Origin: Verrucomicrobiaceae bacterium
GTDB lineage: Bacteria; Verrucomicrobiota; Verrucomicrobiia; Verrucomicrobiales; Verrucomicrobiaceae
NCBI GenBank assembly: GCA_947458455.1
Contig: CANGYJ010000002.1
Span: forward strand, 1-64,000
Length of the DNA stretch: 64,000 nucleotides
Direction: 5' to 3'
Part shown: positions 32,095 through 41,206 of the stretch, piece after piece
Position numbering within the stretch: the first letter of the stretch is position 1
How the letters are laid out: every line of letters begins with the position of its first letter
Made by a program: the position numbers and the translations under genes
The notes under the pieces: model-generated
What the model was told of the DNA's origin: nothing
What the model saw: the letters and a program-made list of their open reading frames with translations, nothing else
Database searches by the model: none

Positions 32095-32811
32095 ATGACA
32101 TCGAATTTCACCCGCGCCGGCCAGTTCCCCGAAACGTCATGGACGCAGGTGCGGCTGGCAGGGATTTCGGATACGCGGGCACTGGAAGGCCTCTGCCGCA
32201 TGTACTGGGCACCGTTGTATGCTTTTGCTCGCCGGGATGGCATGAGCCCGGCGGAGTCGGAAGATGTGACGCAATCCTTCTTCGCCCATCTGATGCAGGA
32301 CGAGACGCTCAAGAATGCCGATAGCGAGAAGGGCCGCATGCGCAGTTACTTGCTCGGAGCGATGAAGCGCTTCATCTCCAACTGGCGTCGCGCTGAAATG
32401 ACGGTGAAACGCGGCGGCAGGCTGCAACGCGTGGATTTTGACACCACCGAAGTCGAAGCCGTGTGCGCCAAGCATGGCGATGGCCTTTCCCCGGATGCCT
32501 TCTTTGAGCGGCGCTGGGCCGTGGCCTTGCTCGATCATGCGTTTAAAGCTCTCGAACTCGAACAGGCGCTCACCGGCAAAAAAGAGCAGTTTGCGGTGCT
32601 GAGTGAGTTTTTAATGGTTCACGGCAAAGAAGCGCAGCACGGCGTCGCCGCCGAAAAGCTCGGCATGAGCGAGGGCACGGCTCGCGTGGCGGTGCATCGC
32701 TTGAGAAAGCGCTTTCGTGAGCTTTTACGCGAGCATGTGGCCGCCACGGTGGGCAGCGAAGCCGATGTGGACGATGAGCTGCGGCATCTTTTGGGATTGT
32801 ACAGTAACTGA
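32095..32811 (+). CDS. ECF-type RNA polymerase sigma factor
   Basis: A 238-aa sigma-70-family protein with region 2 (LEGLCRMYWAPLYAFARRDG and EDVTQSFFAHLM) and region 4 (EKLGMSEGTARVAVHRLRKRFRELLRE). The HTH part of region 4 is preceded by a long linker, as in ECF factors of the Planctomycete/Verrucomicrobia type that are encoded next to Ser/Thr kinases. It directs RNA polymerase to a small set of promoters. It follows the membrane protein by 22 nt and precedes the kinase gene by 140 nt, so the three likely form a signalling unit. Its targets are not known. A C-terminal extension of about 20 residues is unusual but not unique. Confidence 0.85.
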   Translation: MTSNFTRAGQFPETSWTQVRLAGISDTRALEGLCRMYWAPLYAFARRDGMSPAESEDVTQSFFAHLMQDETLKNADSEKGRMRSYLLGAMKRFISNWRRAEMTVKRGGRLQRVDFDTTEVEAVCAKHGDGLSPDAFFERRWAVALLDHAFKALELEQALTGKKEQFAVLSEFLMVHGKEAQHGVAAEKLGMSEGTARVAVHRLRKRFRELLREHVAATVGSEADVDDELRHLLGLYSN

Positions 32812-32828
32812 CGACTCCGTGGTGGGGA

Positions 32829-32945
32829 TAAATGACGAATGACGAATTCCCGAATGACGAAAGAAATCCGAAGCTCGAATGACGAAACTGGCCTGCGGGA
32901 AACCTCATGCCTTCGTCCTTCGTCCTTCTGCATTCGTCATTTTCT
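32829..32945. repeat. ATGACGAA repeats between sigma and kinase genes
   Basis: GAATGACGAA or a one-base variant occurs four times between 32831 and 32887, and the inverted form ATTCGTCATT is at 32932-32941. The left copy AATGACGAAT and the right copy ATTCGTCATT can pair over 10 bp. The pattern is a short scattered repeat, not a CRISPR array. It also supplies a false early ATG for the kinase gene (32907). Confidence 0.5.
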
Positions 32946-32951
32946 CGCTTC

Positions 32952-35900
32952 ATGAGCTCCCCGGTCTCCATCTGCGATGTGTGCGGCACACCGCTCGAAA
33001 AACGCGGTTCAGGCTTCTTTTGCCCGGCATGCATGCTCCGTGGTCTGATGGAAGAGCCCGATCCTGAGGCGGAGACGCAAATCACGGAGGCTCCGGCGCT
33101 GGGAGACATGCCGCGGGTGCCGAGGCATTCGATGATCGAAAAGATCGGCGAGGGCGGTTTCGCGAATGTTTACCGGGCGCTGCAACGCGAGCCGGTGAAG
33201 CGCGAGGTGGCCATCAAGGTGCTGAAGCCACAAATCGCCAGCTACCATGTGCTGGCACGTTTTGAAACGGAACGCCAAACACTGGCGCGGATGGAGCATC
33301 CAGGTATCGCCCGGCTTTGGGATAGCGGCGTGACGATGCACGGCCAGCCGTTCTTTGCCATGGAACTGGTGCGTGGCGAGCCGGTGACGGCTTACTGCGA
33401 GAACAACCATCTCACGCTCGATGAGAGGCTCGAAATCTTCCGCTCCATCTGCGAGGCGGTGCAGCATGCGCATGAAAAAGGAGTGCTGCATCGCGATTTG
33501 AAGCCGTCGAACATTCTCGTGGCCGGCGCAGGCTCCGAGCGGGTGGTGAAGATCATTGATTTCGGCATCGCGAAGGCTTTGGAGGTTTCGCCGGAAGCGG
33601 AGGATGCGGATGAGACGGGTGCGATGACCTCGATTCATCAGGCCGTGGGCACGCCCGGCTACATGAGCCCAGAGCAGAGTGCCTGGGGCGCTCATCATGT
33701 GGATGCTCGCTCGGATCTCTATGCGCTGGGCGTGGTGCTTTACGAGCTGCTCACGGGCTCGACGCCGCTGCAAATCGAGCGAAAGGCGAATGATGAAGCT
33801 CGCCAGTGGCCGGTGGCAAAGCATGTCACGCCGCCATCGCTGCTGCCGAGGTCCATTTTGCTCACGAAGACGGATAAACGGGATCTCGATGCCATCGTGC
33901 TGAAGGCGCTGGAGATGGATTCCACGCGTCGTTACGCCAGCGCGGCAGCGTTTGCGGATGACATTCTGCGGCACCTGCATGATGAGCCGGTGCTCGCGGG
34001 TGAGAGGTCGTGGACGTATGTGATGGAGAAATTCACGCGGCGGCATCTGCCCTTTGTGGTGAGTGCCGGTGTGGCAGGGCTGGCGGTGGTGGGTGGTCTC
34101 ACGGCGAGCACGATCTTGTATCTCAAGGAGCAAAAAGCCCGCTCGAACGCCGAGGATCGCCAGCTCGTGATCGAAGCCCGTGAAGCGGAGCTGCGGCGTA
34201 CCCTGAGCCGGGCGGATTACGCGGCGGCGCAGCAGTTTAAAGCGGCGGGTGATTCCCAAAGCGCCGTGGCCTGTCTCGTGCGTGCTTTGCGGCAAGATTC
34301 ATCGTTCAAAGCGGCCGCGGCAGATCTTCAGATGATGCTGCTTCAAGACGATACGCCGCAGCCGGTGGAGACAGTGATCCCTGTCGATCCGGCGTGGGGT
34401 GAGGTACAGGAGAATCTGGGGGCTGTCTCAGCGGGTGGGCATGTGCTGGCGGCGGTGTTTTTGAAGGATGGGAAGCAGCGGGCCATGCTTTTTCGACACG
34501 CGAAAGGCATATGGAATCGCCGTGAGCTGCCGCTGAAGACCCGGCTGCTGGCGCTGGAGCTTTCATCGAGTGGAAACTTCCTCGTGATGGCTGAGGAAGG
34601 CGGTGAGGTGCGGCTTTTGCGCCCCGAGGAGCCGTCCTTTGAGAAGAAGTGGACGCCTCCCGCCACGGTGACGGCCGTGACGATCACCACGAGCAGTGAG
34701 CTGGCGGCGGTGGGCTGTGCGGATGGTTCCGTGTGGATCATCGGCGCATCGGACGACAGGTCACCGAAGCGTGTGGGCGCGGTCTCTGGCGCGGTGACCT
34801 GCTTGCTGATCCAAGGCCAGGAACGTCTCATCGTGGCCGGAAGCAAGGAGGGGGAGGTGCGAAGACTTTCGGTGTTCAATCCGAATGACCAACGCCTGCT
34901 GGTGAAAATGCCTGGCGAAGTGACCACGGTGAGCAGTTCCGGCAACGCGATGCCGGCCGTGGGTGATTCACTGGGGAATGTGGCCTGCCTTTCCGACAAC
35001 GACTTGATGCTGCCCATCACGCATCTACATGACAGCGCCATCACCGCCGTGGCTCTGGCTTCCGGGCGGGGTAATCCGATGATGCTGACGGCCGGCGGGG
35101 CGCGTGACCTGCGTGTGAAGTGGTTTGATTTGAAGACTCGCGTCGAACTAAAAGCGCCGGTGGAATCCGCCGGCGCGGTGCGGCACATCGCCATGACACG
35201 CAGCGGGGACAGCGCGTTGATCGTGAATGCGGATGCCTCCGTGCGCATGTGGCGGCAGGCGGGCGAGGGAGCGATCACGGTGCGCAAGCCGCAGCGTGCG
35301 CGTTACATCGCCATGAGCACGCAAGGTCGTGCGATGGCCGTGCGGCGTGACCTTGGCCGTGGACTGGAGGTGCTCACCCTGCCGCAGGACACCATGTTTG
35401 GCATCGTGCTTGATCATGGCGGGCCGATTACACCGCCTGGGCTGCGCGACCGTGCCTGCGCGACCTTTTGCCAGGATGGCAGGACGCTCGTGGAATCGAA
35501 CGAACTCGGCGTGGCGGGGCTGTGGGACAGCACGAAGGCCACGCTGCTCGATTCACGTCGCTGGAACCAGGCCGCGATGGCGCTCGGCCCTGGCACAGGA
35601 GATTCGATCCGTGCCGTGCTGGTCGATGGATCGCTGGTGGAGGTTCCCATGGATGGAAGCGCTTTGCGCACGCTCGTTCCCGCGTCCTCGGCCCATGCTT
35701 GGACGCTGGCCTCGATCTCACCGGATGGCCGTGGAGCCGCGTGGGCCACCTCGTCGCCTGATTTGCAGCAGCAGTGTCATCTGCGTGTGTGGTGGGAGGG
35801 TGAGAAAGAGGCGCATGAAATGACGGCGGAACGCCTCTCCGCCATCGCCATGCATGCCGGGACGCGACGCCTGGCCCTCGGTCTAGGTAACGGCCATGTG

Positions 35901-36650
35901 CGGGTGATTCAGGGCCAGGAAGATCCGCGAGGTATCGCCGTGCCGCTGCATCAAAGCGCGATCACCTCGCTGGCCCTCAGCCCGGACGGCCTTGCCTTGA
36001 TTACTGGGTCCACGGATCACACCGTGGCCATCTGGAAGGCGCTCTCGCTGGCTCCATTGATCGACCCGCTGCGTCTCGATGATGCTGTGGAGCGTGTGAT
36101 CTTCAGCGGAGATGGAAGGCGCTTTGCCTGCTGCACCCATCAGCAGGTGATTGTGGGTGATTTTGAGGCACGTGGATTTTTGGGCGAGGCCTTTACGCTG
36201 CCCAACATCGGCCGCACGCTCACGTTGAACCAGGATGGCAGCCGCGTGGCCTTTTCCATCGGCAGTGGAAGCATCTTCGTGCATGACATTGCCCCCGCCC
36301 TTTCCGCGCCGGTGCCGGAGTGGTTTCTCAAACTGGCGGAGACCTATGTCTCACGCCGCATGACGGCACAAGGCACCGTGGAGATGCTGGATCATCCAGG
36401 CCTGGAGGCCTTGAAGGAACTCGTGCCGCCAAAGATCGACGATGAGTGGAGCCGGTTTGCCAGCTGGATGTTCACCCACACGGGCCTACGAACGATCACC
36501 CCGTGGTCTTCGCTAACTCTCGATGCTTACATGAACGAAGTGGCGAAGCTTCCACTCACCACCCGGAACATCGAGCGCCGTCGTCTGCGCACCTTGCAGT
36601 ATCACGAGCGTGAGATGGGTGCTCCGTCGGTCGGTGAGCCAGCACCTTGA
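32952..36650 (+). CDS. Zinc-ribbon Ser/Thr protein kinase with WD40-like C-terminus
   Basis: A 1232-aa protein. Residues 8-27 form a zinc ribbon (CDVC...CPAC). The kinase domain (about 58-345) is complete: glycine loop GEGGFANVYR, Lys in AIKVLK, catalytic HRDLKPSN, DFG in IIDFGIAKA, and the activation segment GTPGYMSPEQ. A membrane helix follows at about 367-390 and then a coiled region. From about residue 470 onwards beta-propeller-type WD40 repeats fill the C-terminal part (LALSPDGLALITGSTDHTVAIWKAL is the clearest). So the kinase faces the cytoplasm and the propeller the periplasm. Such kinases are abundant in Planctomycetes and Verrucomicrobia and likely regulate the neighbouring ECF sigma factor. 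The ATG at 32952 is chosen because the zinc ribbon directly follows it. Confidence 0.88.
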   Translation: MSSPVSICDVCGTPLEKRGSGFFCPACMLRGLMEEPDPEAETQITEAPALGDMPRVPRHSMIEKIGEGGFANVYRALQREPVKREVAIKVLKPQIASYHVLARFETERQTLARMEHPGIARLWDSGVTMHGQPFFAMELVRGEPVTAYCENNHLTLDERLEIFRSICEAVQHAHEKGVLHRDLKPSNILVAGAGSERVVKIIDFGIAKALEVSPEAEDADETGAMTSIHQAVGTPGYMSPEQSAWGAHHVDARSDLYALGVVLYELLTGSTPLQIERKANDEARQWPVAKHVTPPSLLPRSILLTKTDKRDLDAIVLKALEMDSTRRYASAAAFADDILRHLHDEPVLAGERSWTYVMEKFTRRHLPFVVSAGVAGLAVVGGLTASTILYLKEQKARSNAEDRQLVIEAREAELRRTLSRADYAAAQQFKAAGDSQSAVACLVRALRQDSSFKAAAADLQMMLLQDDTPQPVETVIPVDPAWGEVQENLGAVSAGGHVLAAVFLKDGKQRAMLFRHAKGIWNRRELPLKTRLLALELSSSGNFLVMAEEGGEVRLLRPEEPSFEKKWTPPATVTAVTITTSSELAAVGCADGSVWIIGASDDRSPKRVGAVSGAVTCLLIQGQERLIVAGSKEGEVRRLSVFNPNDQRLLVKMPGEVTTVSSSGNAMPAVGDSLGNVACLSDNDLMLPITHLHDSAITAVALASGRGNPMMLTAGGARDLRVKWFDLKTRVELKAPVESAGAVRHIAMTRSGDSALIVNADASVRMWRQAGEGAITVRKPQRARYIAMSTQGRAMAVRRDLGRGLEVLTLPQDTMFGIVLDHGGPITPPGLRDRACATFCQDGRTLVESNELGVAGLWDSTKATLLDSRRWNQAAMALGPGTGDSIRAVLVDGSLVEVPMDGSALRTLVPASSAHAWTLASISPDGRGAAWATSSPDLQQQCHLRVWWEGEKEAHEMTAERLSAIAMHAGTRRLALGLGNGHVRVIQGQEDPRGIAVPLHQSAITSLALSPDGLALITGSTDHTVAIWKALSLAPLIDPLRLDDAVERVIFSGDGRRFACCTHQQVIVGDFEARGFLGEAFTLPNIGRTLTLNQDGSRVAFSIGSGSIFVHDIAPALSAPVPEWFLKLAETYVSRRMTAQGTVEMLDHPGLEALKELVPPKIDDEWSRFASWMFTHTGLRTITPWSSLTLDAYMNEVAKLPLTTRNIERRRLRTLQYHEREMGAPSVGEPAP

Positions 36651-36667
36651 AAATATTTTCAAGGTGC
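36642..36667. repeat. 26-bp perfect palindrome at the kinase stop codon
   Basis: GCACCTTGAAAAT and its exact complement ATTTTCAAGGTGC abut each other with no loop. The TGA stop of the kinase gene (36648-36650) lies in the left arm. It may be a terminator, mRNA end stabiliser or binding site. No T-run follows. Confidence 0.65.
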
Positions 36668-36727
36668 CTGAATAGGCCGCGAGAGGTCTCGTCACAAGGT
36701 GCGGAAATCAATCTTTCCATTCACCCC

Positions 36728-37051
36728 ATGAAAACACTCCTCTCCGTCCTTGCCGCCGCCGCTGTTCTTGGTGTCGCGGCTCCCACCACCGCCAAGGCTG
36801 ATCCTTTCTGCCGTGGCGGTAGCGCCACACGCGTCGTCGGTTACACCTCCTGCGGCACGCCCATCGTCGCCATCTATCGCATCGTCGGTTATGATCGTTG
36901 TGGTCAACCGATCGGCCAGTGGGTGACGCTTCCTCCGCAGACCCCCAGCCGCGGATACTCCTCCGGCTACAGCCATTCTCAGCACGGCCACAGCGGCTAT
37001 TCTGGCCGCCCTCGTAGCGGTCTCAGTTTCAGCTTTGGTTTCGGCAGGTAG
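36728..37051 (+). CDS. Small secreted Gly/Ser/Tyr-rich protein
   Basis: A 107-aa exported protein: signal peptide of about 24 residues (ending AKA), two Cys pairs with repeated GYTSCG and GYDRCG units, and a low-complexity tail rich in Ser, Gly, Tyr and His that ends in GLSFSFGFGR. The repeated unit (VVGYTSCGTPIVAIYRIVGYDRCGQPIG) suggests an internal duplication of about 20 residues. No function is recognisable. It is followed by a strong terminator at 37085, which confirms that it is a separate short transcription unit. An upstream in-frame ATG exists but lacks a signal peptide. Confidence 0.65.
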   Translation: MKTLLSVLAAAAVLGVAAPTTAKADPFCRGGSATRVVGYTSCGTPIVAIYRIVGYDRCGQPIGQWVTLPPQTPSRGYSSGYSHSQHGHSGYSGRPRSGLSFSFGFGR

Positions 37052-37084
37052 TAGCGCCGGAATCAGAACCCAGGAAAACCCACG

Positions 37085-37117
37085 CGGCCCCGCTTATGCA
37101 TGAGCGGGGCCGTTTTT
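37085..37117 (+). terminator. Strong intrinsic terminator
   Basis: A perfect 10-bp stem, CGGCCCCGCT (37085-37094) with AGCGGGGCCG (37103-37112), has an 8-nt loop and is followed by TTTTTG. It ends the small secreted protein unit. A second small hairpin (CGGGCT-TT-AGCCCG, 37135-37148) follows before the next gene. Confidence 0.88.
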
Positions 37118-37162
37118 GTTCGTAGCTTGTAGTTCGGGCTTTAGCCCGTTCTGCGGCGTGCC

Positions 37163-38803
37163 ATGTTCGTCTTCATGCGCTGGATCATCCGCCTTCTTTT
37201 TCTCGCCGCCCTTGTGATGGGTGTGATGTGGTTTCATCACGTTCGCACGCATCGTCCCTCGCGGGTGGAGGAGGCCACGAAGGCCGGCATTCTGCTGCTC
37301 GGCAATGGTTCCGAGCCAGCCACGCTCGATCCGCATCTCGCCAGCGGCCAGCCGGAGCATTTGATCTTCCATTCGATCTTCGAGGGACTCGTCGCACCGG
37401 GCACGGACGATCCCGATGCCGACGGCCCTGGCGCGGCGGTCTCCTGGACGCAGGAAAATTTCACCACCTGGACTTTCAAGCTCCAGCCGAAGGGCAAATG
37501 GAGCGATGGCACGCCGCTGACGGCCCACGACTTCGCGCACGCTTACCAGCGCATCCTCACCGCGAAGCTCGGTGCGGATTACGCCAACATGCTCTACCCG
37601 CTTTTGAACGCCGAGGAGTATCACACCGGCAAAATCAGCGATTTCAGCCAGGTGGGCGTGAAGGTGATCGACGATTACACCCTGCGCCTCACGCTCAAAG
37701 GTCCCGCACCCTATCTCCCGAGCATGCTGAAGCACTACTCGTGGTTCCCCGTGCCAAAGCACGCCATCGAGCAGCACGGCACGATGGACCAGCGAAACAC
37801 CAAATGGACGCGTCCCGGCCATCTCGTGGGCAATGGAGCCTTCAAACTCAAAAGCTGGCGGGTGAACCAAAACATCGAGGTGGAGCGCAATCCGCACTAC
37901 TGGGATGCTGCTACCGTGAAGCTCAACGGCATCGTCTTTGTGCCCATCAGCAGCCCACCCACGGAAGAGCGAGCTTTTCTCGACGGCCAGATCCACATGA
38001 CGCTGGAGGCACCGCTCTCGAAGATCCCCGGTTACATCGCCAGCAAGTCACCGCTATTTCATGCCGACCCGCTGCTGAGCGTTTACTTCTACCGCTGCAA
38101 CGTCACAAAGAAGCCCTTCAACGATGTCCGCGTCCGCAAAGCCCTCGCGCTGGCGATTGATCGGGAGAGCATCGTGAAAAATGTGCTTCGCGGCGGGCAA
38201 AAACCTGCCACCGGCCTCACCCCGCCTGGTACCGTGAAGGACTATCAAGCGCCCGACATCATGAAGTTCGATCCCGCCGAGGCCCGCAGACTCCTCGCTG
38301 AGGCTGGCTATCCTGATGGCAAAGGTTTCCCGCCCTTCGAGATCCTCATCAACACCAGCGAATCGCACCGCACGCTGGCCGAGACCATCCAGGCCATGTG
38401 GAAGCAGCACCTCCAAATCCCTGCGGGCGTGTTGAATCAAGATTGGGGCGTCTATCTCGAATCCCAGCGGGCGCTGAAATTCGACGTGTGCCGTGCCGGC
38501 TGGGTGGGTGATTACCTTGATCCCACCACCTTTCTCACCCTCTGGCAGTCCAGCGATGGCAACAACAACACCGGCTGGAGCAACCCCGCCTACGACGCCC
38601 TCATCAAGCAAAGCTTCCTCGAAGGCGATCCCGCCAAACGCCTCGCTATCCTGAAACAAGCCGAGACCCTCATGCTCAACGAGGCCCCCGTCCTGCCTGT
38701 CTATTGGTATGTGCATCCCCACCTGATGCGCCCCGAGGTCAAAAACATGCGACCCTCGCTGCTGGAGCATCGCTGCTACAAAGTCGTCGAGTTGAAGCCG
38801 TGA
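37163..38803 (+). CDS. OppA-family peptide-binding protein
   Basis: A 546-aa protein of the ABC solute-binding family 5. It has an N-terminal membrane helix (about residues 6-24) rather than a lipobox, so it is anchored or exported. Family features include GSEPATLDPHLASG, WSDGTPLTAHDFAHAYQRIL and VRKALALAIDRESIV, the latter typical of peptide and nickel binding proteins. It captures short peptides or similar ligands in the periplasm. No permease or ATPase gene is adjacent, so it may serve a transporter elsewhere, or be an orphan. It lies 156 nt before ftsQ and is separated from it by a palindrome. Confidence 0.88.
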   Translation: MFVFMRWIIRLLFLAALVMGVMWFHHVRTHRPSRVEEATKAGILLLGNGSEPATLDPHLASGQPEHLIFHSIFEGLVAPGTDDPDADGPGAAVSWTQENFTTWTFKLQPKGKWSDGTPLTAHDFAHAYQRILTAKLGADYANMLYPLLNAEEYHTGKISDFSQVGVKVIDDYTLRLTLKGPAPYLPSMLKHYSWFPVPKHAIEQHGTMDQRNTKWTRPGHLVGNGAFKLKSWRVNQNIEVERNPHYWDAATVKLNGIVFVPISSPPTEERAFLDGQIHMTLEAPLSKIPGYIASKSPLFHADPLLSVYFYRCNVTKKPFNDVRVRKALALAIDRESIVKNVLRGGQKPATGLTPPGTVKDYQAPDIMKFDPAEARRLLAEAGYPDGKGFPPFEILINTSESHRTLAETIQAMWKQHLQIPAGVLNQDWGVYLESQRALKFDVCRAGWVGDYLDPTTFLTLWQSSDGNNNTGWSNPAYDALIKQSFLEGDPAKRLAILKQAETLMLNEAPVLPVYWYVHPHLMRPEVKNMRPSLLEHRCYKVVELKP

Positions 38804-38915
38804 AGCGGGGCTTCCGTTCTTGAAACTCGAAATCTGGAACTTGGATCACCCCGGCTCCCCCTCTGGCAGCCCCATTTTATCACGAATAATTATGGCGTTC
38901 GGACTGGCGATGAAC

Positions 38916-38935
38916 TATTTAACACACGTTAAATA
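38916..38935. promoter_or_regulatory. Palindromic operator-like site before ftsQ
   Basis: TATTTAAC (38916-38923) and GTTAAATA (38928-38935) are perfect inverted copies spaced by 4 nt. The AT-rich site lies 24 nt before the ftsQ start, where a regulator of the division cluster could bind. No consensus promoter is clear beside it. Confidence 0.45.
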
Positions 38936-38959
38936 CCAAGCTCTGCCCCCTTCCGCGTC

Positions 38960-39910
38960 ATGCCCTCTCCCCAGAAAGGCTCGAAATCTCCTGCTCGCCG
39001 CCCCTCGCGTTCACGCAAGGCAGCCGTGCCGCATGTGATCGATTACGAGCCGGAATCCCCGGTCATCCGCCAGCAGGAGGCGGAAATGGCACGGCGCAAA
39101 GGTTACCGAAATGCCCTCTGGCTCATCATTGCCATCACCGTCGTCGCCTTGGGCAAGCTCGTCTGGGAAGAGGCCTTCGAGAAAAACGCCCGTTTCCTAC
39201 TCAAAGCGCTCGATGTGCAGACCAGCGGCCCGCTTTCCGTGCCAAAACTCGTCGGTGCCACCGCCCTCACGCTCGATACCAATTTGCTCACGCTCAATCT
39301 CGGTGAGGTGCGCAGCCGTCTCGAACGCTTGCCGCAGGTCAAAGGCGTGCACATCCAGCGGGATTACAACGGCAGCCTCACCATCAAAGTGCAGCAGCGT
39401 TTCCCCGTGGCCTGGCTGGAATGTGCGAAGCAGAAATATTACGCCCCGCTCAGCGGCACCGGCTGCCTGATCGATGCCGAAGGCGTGCCGATGCCTTGTG
39501 AGGTCGTTACGAAGGAATACCTAGCCCTTCCGGTCATTTATTTCGATGCCGTGAGCAGGATCGAGCATGGCAAAAAGCTCTCCGATCCGCTGCTGCACAC
39601 CGCTTTGGAACTGGCCAAGGAGCTCAATTCCCGCGCCCAGGCCCCGGCTGAGATTGCGAGGAAGCTCACCATCCCGAATGCGTGGTCCATCGAGGCTCAT
39701 TACGCCACCGCCGAGTCCGAGCCAAAGGTCATCACCTTCGGCGTCGATGATGTGGAGATGCAGCTCGAACGTTACGACCGCCTCATGAAGGAGGCCCGCG
39801 CCCGCCAGTGGAAGATCGCCACGCTCCATTTCATCCCAGAGGGCAACACGCCCGCCACCTTCCATGGCACGCCCGATGTCAGCGGCCTCACCCTGGCTGC
39901 AAACCGCTAA
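38960..39910 (+). CDS. ftsQ: Cell division protein FtsQ
   Basis: A 316-aa bitopic membrane protein of the divisome that links FtsK-type and FtsB/L proteins. It has a basic cytoplasmic tail (1-48), a membrane helix (about 49-67, ALWLIIAITVVALGKLVW), a POTRA domain (about 80-150; the segment LPQVKGVHIQRDYNGSLTIKVQQRFPVAWLE is typical) and a beta domain. Length and gene order (ftsQ-ftsA-ftsZ) support the call. The sequence is divergent, as is usual for FtsQ. The start at 38960 is 24 nt after an AT-rich palindrome. Confidence 0.85.
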   Translation: MPSPQKGSKSPARRPSRSRKAAVPHVIDYEPESPVIRQQEAEMARRKGYRNALWLIIAITVVALGKLVWEEAFEKNARFLLKALDVQTSGPLSVPKLVGATALTLDTNLLTLNLGEVRSRLERLPQVKGVHIQRDYNGSLTIKVQQRFPVAWLECAKQKYYAPLSGTGCLIDAEGVPMPCEVVTKEYLALPVIYFDAVSRIEHGKKLSDPLLHTALELAKELNSRAQAPAEIARKLTIPNAWSIEAHYATAESEPKVITFGVDDVEMQLERYDRLMKEARARQWKIATLHFIPEGNTPATFHGTPDVSGLTLAANR

Positions 39911-39932
39911 ACCCTGAACCGCCCACTGACTT

Positions 39933-41150
39933 ATGGCCAAAAGCACCATCTACGCCGGACTCGAAATCGGAACGCACAAAATCTGCGTCGTCGTGGGTGA
40001 GGCAAAGCGTGACGGAGCCATCAAAATCCTCGGTGTGGGTCAGGCACCTTCCCGTGGCGTGCGCAAAGGCGAGATTGTCGATTTTGAAACCGTGCAGACC
40101 TGCCTCAACGACGCTCTCGTGCGTGCCGAAGACCGCAGTGACGTGATGATCCGCAATGTCTTCCTCGGCGTCAGCGGCGCTCACATTCAATCGCTGAACA
40201 ATCGCGGCTGCCACCGCCTCCCCGAAGATCAGGTGGAGATCACCGAAGACGATGTCGAAGAGGCCAAAGAGATCGCCCGCAACGTCAGCATCCCGCAGCA
40301 GAACGTTTTTCTCCACAGCGTCACGCGACAGTACATCGTCGATGGCGTCGAAGGCGTGCGCCAGCCCATCGGCCGTGAGGGCCGCATGCTGGAGGCCGAT
40401 TACCACATCATCCACGGCATCCGTGGCCGCATTCAGAATGCCATCCGCTGCGTGCGTGAGATCCCGCTCGAAGTCGAAGACGTCGTCTTCAATCCCGTCG
40501 CTGCGGCACAGGTCGTGCTCACACGAGAGGCCAAAACCCAAGGAGCCCTCATGCTCGATTTCGGCGCTGGAACCTGTGACTACGTTTTGTATGATGACGG
40601 CATGATCACCGCCTCCGGCTGTGTGCCGCTCGGTGGCGATCACATCACGAACGACGTCGCCATGGCCCTCGAAATCCCCAATGGCCGTGCGGAGAAGCTC
40701 AAAATCGAAGAAGGCAGCACCGACTACCAAGACGTGCCCGAAGGTGAACTGCTCAACATTGAAGACGAAACCGGCCTCGTGCTCGGCGAGGTGCCCCGAG
40801 CCTTCCTCAACGAGGTCATGTATCTCCGCACCAAAGAGATCATGGAGACCGTCAAGGCAGCGGTGGAGCCGCATCTTCACCGTCTCGGTGCGGGCGTGTT
40901 TTTGACTGGCGGCGTTAGCTTGATGAAAGGCATCGAAAACGTCGCGCAGGAGGTCTTTGGCCGCAAAGTCACCCGTGCAGGGTCCGCGCCGGTGAGCGGC
41001 ATCTCCTCCACCTTTGAAAACCCGCAGTTCTCCGCGCCCATCGGGCTCATTCGTTACGCACAGATTCTCGATGCTGAAAAACCTTACCTCTCACCGCTGA
41101 AAAGGCTTGGCAGACGCATGCAAGAGCTGCTTTCATCTTTCGCGCTTTGA
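39933..41150 (+). CDS. ftsA: Cell division protein FtsA
   Basis: A 405-aa actin-like protein that tethers FtsZ polymers to the membrane. Actin-type phosphate loops are visible: GLEIGTHKICVVVGE at the N-terminus and LDFGAGTCDYVLYDDG near residue 210, and FLTGGVSLMKGIENVAQ as the adenosine-binding region. The SHS2 (1C) subdomain is present between about 84 and 160 (ITEDDVEEAKEIA). The C-terminal amphipathic helix (KRLGRRMQELLSSFAL) is the membrane-targeting sequence. It follows ftsQ by 22 nt and precedes ftsZ by 56 nt. Confidence 0.95.
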   Translation: MAKSTIYAGLEIGTHKICVVVGEAKRDGAIKILGVGQAPSRGVRKGEIVDFETVQTCLNDALVRAEDRSDVMIRNVFLGVSGAHIQSLNNRGCHRLPEDQVEITEDDVEEAKEIARNVSIPQQNVFLHSVTRQYIVDGVEGVRQPIGREGRMLEADYHIIHGIRGRIQNAIRCVREIPLEVEDVVFNPVAAAQVVLTREAKTQGALMLDFGAGTCDYVLYDDGMITASGCVPLGGDHITNDVAMALEIPNGRAEKLKIEEGSTDYQDVPEGELLNIEDETGLVLGEVPRAFLNEVMYLRTKEIMETVKAAVEPHLHRLGAGVFLTGGVSLMKGIENVAQEVFGRKVTRAGSAPVSGISSTFENPQFSAPIGLIRYAQILDAEKPYLSPLKRLGRRMQELLSSFAL

Positions 41151-41206
41151 TTTGAGGAGATCACCGCGCAAACCCGCGTTCGCCCGCAATCCACAACAAC
41201 ACTCTT

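Noticed and set aside
32829-32945. CRISPR-like repetition of GAATGACGAA
   Set aside because: Units are only 8-10 nt, spacers are irregular and very short, and no cas gene is near.
32907-32951. An earlier in-frame ATG for the kinase gene
   Set aside because: It falls inside the ATGACGAA repeat region and adds residues unlike the zinc-ribbon start; ATG 32952 is preferred.
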